Below are positions 31,243 through 32,205 of a DNA stretch of 32,205 bases, piece after piece; the first letter of the stretch is position 1, and each line of letters opens with the position of its first letter. Under the pieces are notes generated by a model, which was not told the DNA's origin, ran no database searches, and saw nothing but the letters and a program-made list of their open reading frames with translations. Origin of the DNA: Sphingomonas paucimobilis NBRC 13935 (GTDB lineage: Bacteria; Pseudomonadota; Alphaproteobacteria; Sphingomonadales; Sphingomonadaceae); assembly GCF_000739895.2 (NCBI RefSeq), contig NZ_BBJS01000047.1:1-32205 (forward strand). The letters run 5' to 3'. The translations under genes were made by a program, and so were the position numbers.

Positions 31243-32103
31243 ATGATCCCTCATGAGAATCGTTATTGGTGGTCGAAAGACGGGTTGCGGCTGCATGCGC
31301 GCGACTATCCCGGCTCGGATGCACTGCCACCGGTCATCTGCCTGCCCGGCCTGACCCGCAACGCTCGCGATTTCGAAGGACTGGCCGAGGCGCTCGACGG
31401 CCGCGCGCGGGTGATCGCGGTCAGTTTCCGGGGGCGCGGCGAGAGCGCCTATGCCAAGGATCCGATGACCTATGTGCCCCTGACCTATGTGCAGGATGTC
31501 GAGGCGATGCTCGACGAACTGGGCATCGGGCGGTTCGTCGCGGTCGGCACCTCGCTGGGCGGGATCGTGACGATGGTGCTGGCGGCGACGGCGCGTGGAC
31601 GGCTGGCCGGCGCGGTGCTCAACGATATCGGGCCGGAGATCGAGCCCGCCGGCCTTGCCCGCATCCGCGGCTATGTCGGTAAGGGACAGAGCTTTCCCAC
31701 CTGGCTCCACGCCGCGCGCTGCGTCCAGGAGAATAACGAGGACGTCTACCCCGACTGGGGCGTGGAGGACTGGCTGGCCATGGCCAAGCGCACCCATAGG
31801 CTGACCAGTGCCGGCCGGATCGTGCTCGATTACGACCTCAAGATCGCCGAGCCGTTCCGCGTGCCGGGCAGCGAGGCGGGGCCGGATATGTGGGCGGCGC
31901 TCGATGCGCTGAACGGCGTGCCCACCCTGGTTGTGCGCGGCGAGCGCTCGGACATATTGAGCGCCGGCGTCGCCGAGCGGATGGTCGAGGTGCTGTCCCC
32001 GTCCGAGCTGGTGACGGTGCCGCGTGTCGGCCACACGCCCTTGCTGACCGAGCCGGAGGCGCTGGCCGGGATCGGCCGTTTGCTCGACCGCGTGACGGGA
32101 TAG
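31243..32103 (+). CDS. Alpha/beta hydrolase
   Basis: This is a cytoplasmic alpha/beta-hydrolase-fold protein of 286 residues, substrate unknown. The core is ICLPGLTRNARDFEGLAEAL (32-51), the nucleophile elbow GTSLGG with Ser104, an acid residue near VVRGERSDILS, and the catalytic His in VGHTPLL near residue 262. There is no signal peptide. The closest general class is the haloalkane dehalogenase/esterase-like group, but no halide-binding pattern is clear. GGAGG lies 10 nt before ATG 31243. The start codon shares CATG with a possible selO start on the other strand. A repeat pair follows its stop. Confidence 0.9.
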   Translation: MIPHENRYWWSKDGLRLHARDYPGSDALPPVICLPGLTRNARDFEGLAEALDGRARVIAVSFRGRGESAYAKDPMTYVPLTYVQDVEAMLDELGIGRFVAVGTSLGGIVTMVLAATARGRLAGAVLNDIGPEIEPAGLARIRGYVGKGQSFPTWLHAARCVQENNEDVYPDWGVEDWLAMAKRTHRLTSAGRIVLDYDLKIAEPFRVPGSEAGPDMWAALDALNGVPTLVVRGERSDILSAGVAERMVEVLSPSELVTVPRVGHTPLLTEPEALAGIGRLLDRVTG

Positions 32104-32111
32104 GGCATCCC

Positions 32112-32164
32112 ATTCCTCCCCTGCAAGGGGAGGGGGACCAGCGAAGCTGGTGGAGGGGTGTCAC
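32112..32164 (+). repeat. Intergenic repeat, family 2, well-preserved forward copy
   Basis: CCTCCCCTGCAAGGGGAGGG is a strong hairpin. It is followed by GGACCAGCGAAGCTGGTGG (a second small hairpin, CCAGC-GAA-GCTGG) and AGGGGTGTCAC. It lies 9 nt past the hydrolase stop and may act in its termination. It matches copies at 14304, 14383 and 15270. Confidence 0.8.
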
Positions 32165-32196
32165 GGGTTGCGAGCGATTCCCACCCTCGCCAAGTG

Positions 32197-32205
32197 CGAC
32201 ACCCC
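32197..32205 (-). repeat. Start of a reverse family-2 copy, cut by the window end
   Basis: CGACACCCC at the window edge is the beginning of the reverse copy seen at 14383 (CGACAC) and 15270 (ACACCCC). With 32112-32164 it would be an inverted pair about 32 nt apart, like 14304/14383. Confidence 0.4.

Noticed and set aside
1..32205. tRNA, rRNA, CRISPR, insertion sequence or prophage genes
   Set aside because: Looked for on both strands; no cloverleaf, repeat-spacer array, transposase or integrase was seen.

Overview
The window is a GC-rich (roughly 65% by eye) chromosomal segment from an alphaproteobacterium. It most likely comes from the Sphingomonadales, close to Sphingomonas. The grounds are the purC-purS-purQ order, the UPF0262, DUF1285, DUF934 and DUF2849 proteins, a large TonB-dependent receptor plus a tonB-exbB-exbD-exbD operon, GCTA-type -10 elements directly next to start codons, and intergenic repeats of a kind common in sphingomonads. 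I saw no phage, transposase, CRISPR array, tRNA or rRNA. Most of the content is ordinary housekeeping.

Layout. 1-155: purine-operon terminator, an 8-bp tandem repeat and one copy of a dispersed repeat. 156-1833 (-): purC-purS-purQ with 1-base stop/start overlaps. 1834-2136: divergent control region of about 300 bp with no gene. 2137-6709 (+): a small secreted protein, parC, and a GGDEF/EAL protein with a degenerate cyclase half. 6700-9007 (-): DUF1285, a Nudix CoA pyrophosphatase and the CCA-adding enzyme, each pair joined by an ATGA overlap. 9062-11234: GNAT (-), folB and a short SDR-tail-like protein (+), and a periplasmic unknown (-). 11450-14022 (+): tonB-exbB-exbD1-exbD2 and a strong terminator. 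14079-15757: a poorly coding stretch with one TPR protein, an inverted pair of degenerate intergenic repeats, a third copy, and an AT-richer decayed patch. 15758-18885: dcd (-), a MerR/TipAS regulator (+), then UPF0262, a GH25-like protein and cytidine deaminase (-). 18985-20478 (+): dnaB, followed by a cluster of repeats. 20644-25147 (-): a DHFR/RibD-like reductase, then the assimilatory sulfite reduction operon cobA-DUF2849-sulfite reductase-DUF934-cysH. 25328-28357 (+): a 1009-residue TonB-dependent receptor. 28409-31205 (-): selO and an astD-type dehydrogenase. 31243-32103 (+): an alpha/beta hydrolase, then another inverted repeat pair cut by the window end.

How genes work together. CobA makes the siroheme precursor needed by the sulfite reductase, and CysH supplies sulfite. 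DUF2849 and DUF934 are the uncharacterised members of that unit. TonB/ExbB/ExbD would energise outer-membrane receptors such as the one at 25328. Dcd and Cdd both feed pyrimidine salvage or dUTP supply, but they lie in different units.

I did not find a clearly new multi-gene system. The observations I would follow first are: a repeated leaderless-promoter geometry (a GCTA-like -10 whose TA lies 13-16 nt before the ATG) at parC, folB, dnaB, UPF0262 and a decayed locus; the head-to-head repeat pairs; two hairpins between exbB and exbD1; a symmetric dyad upstream of the TPR gene; and the GH25-like protein lacking its usual catalytic Glu.
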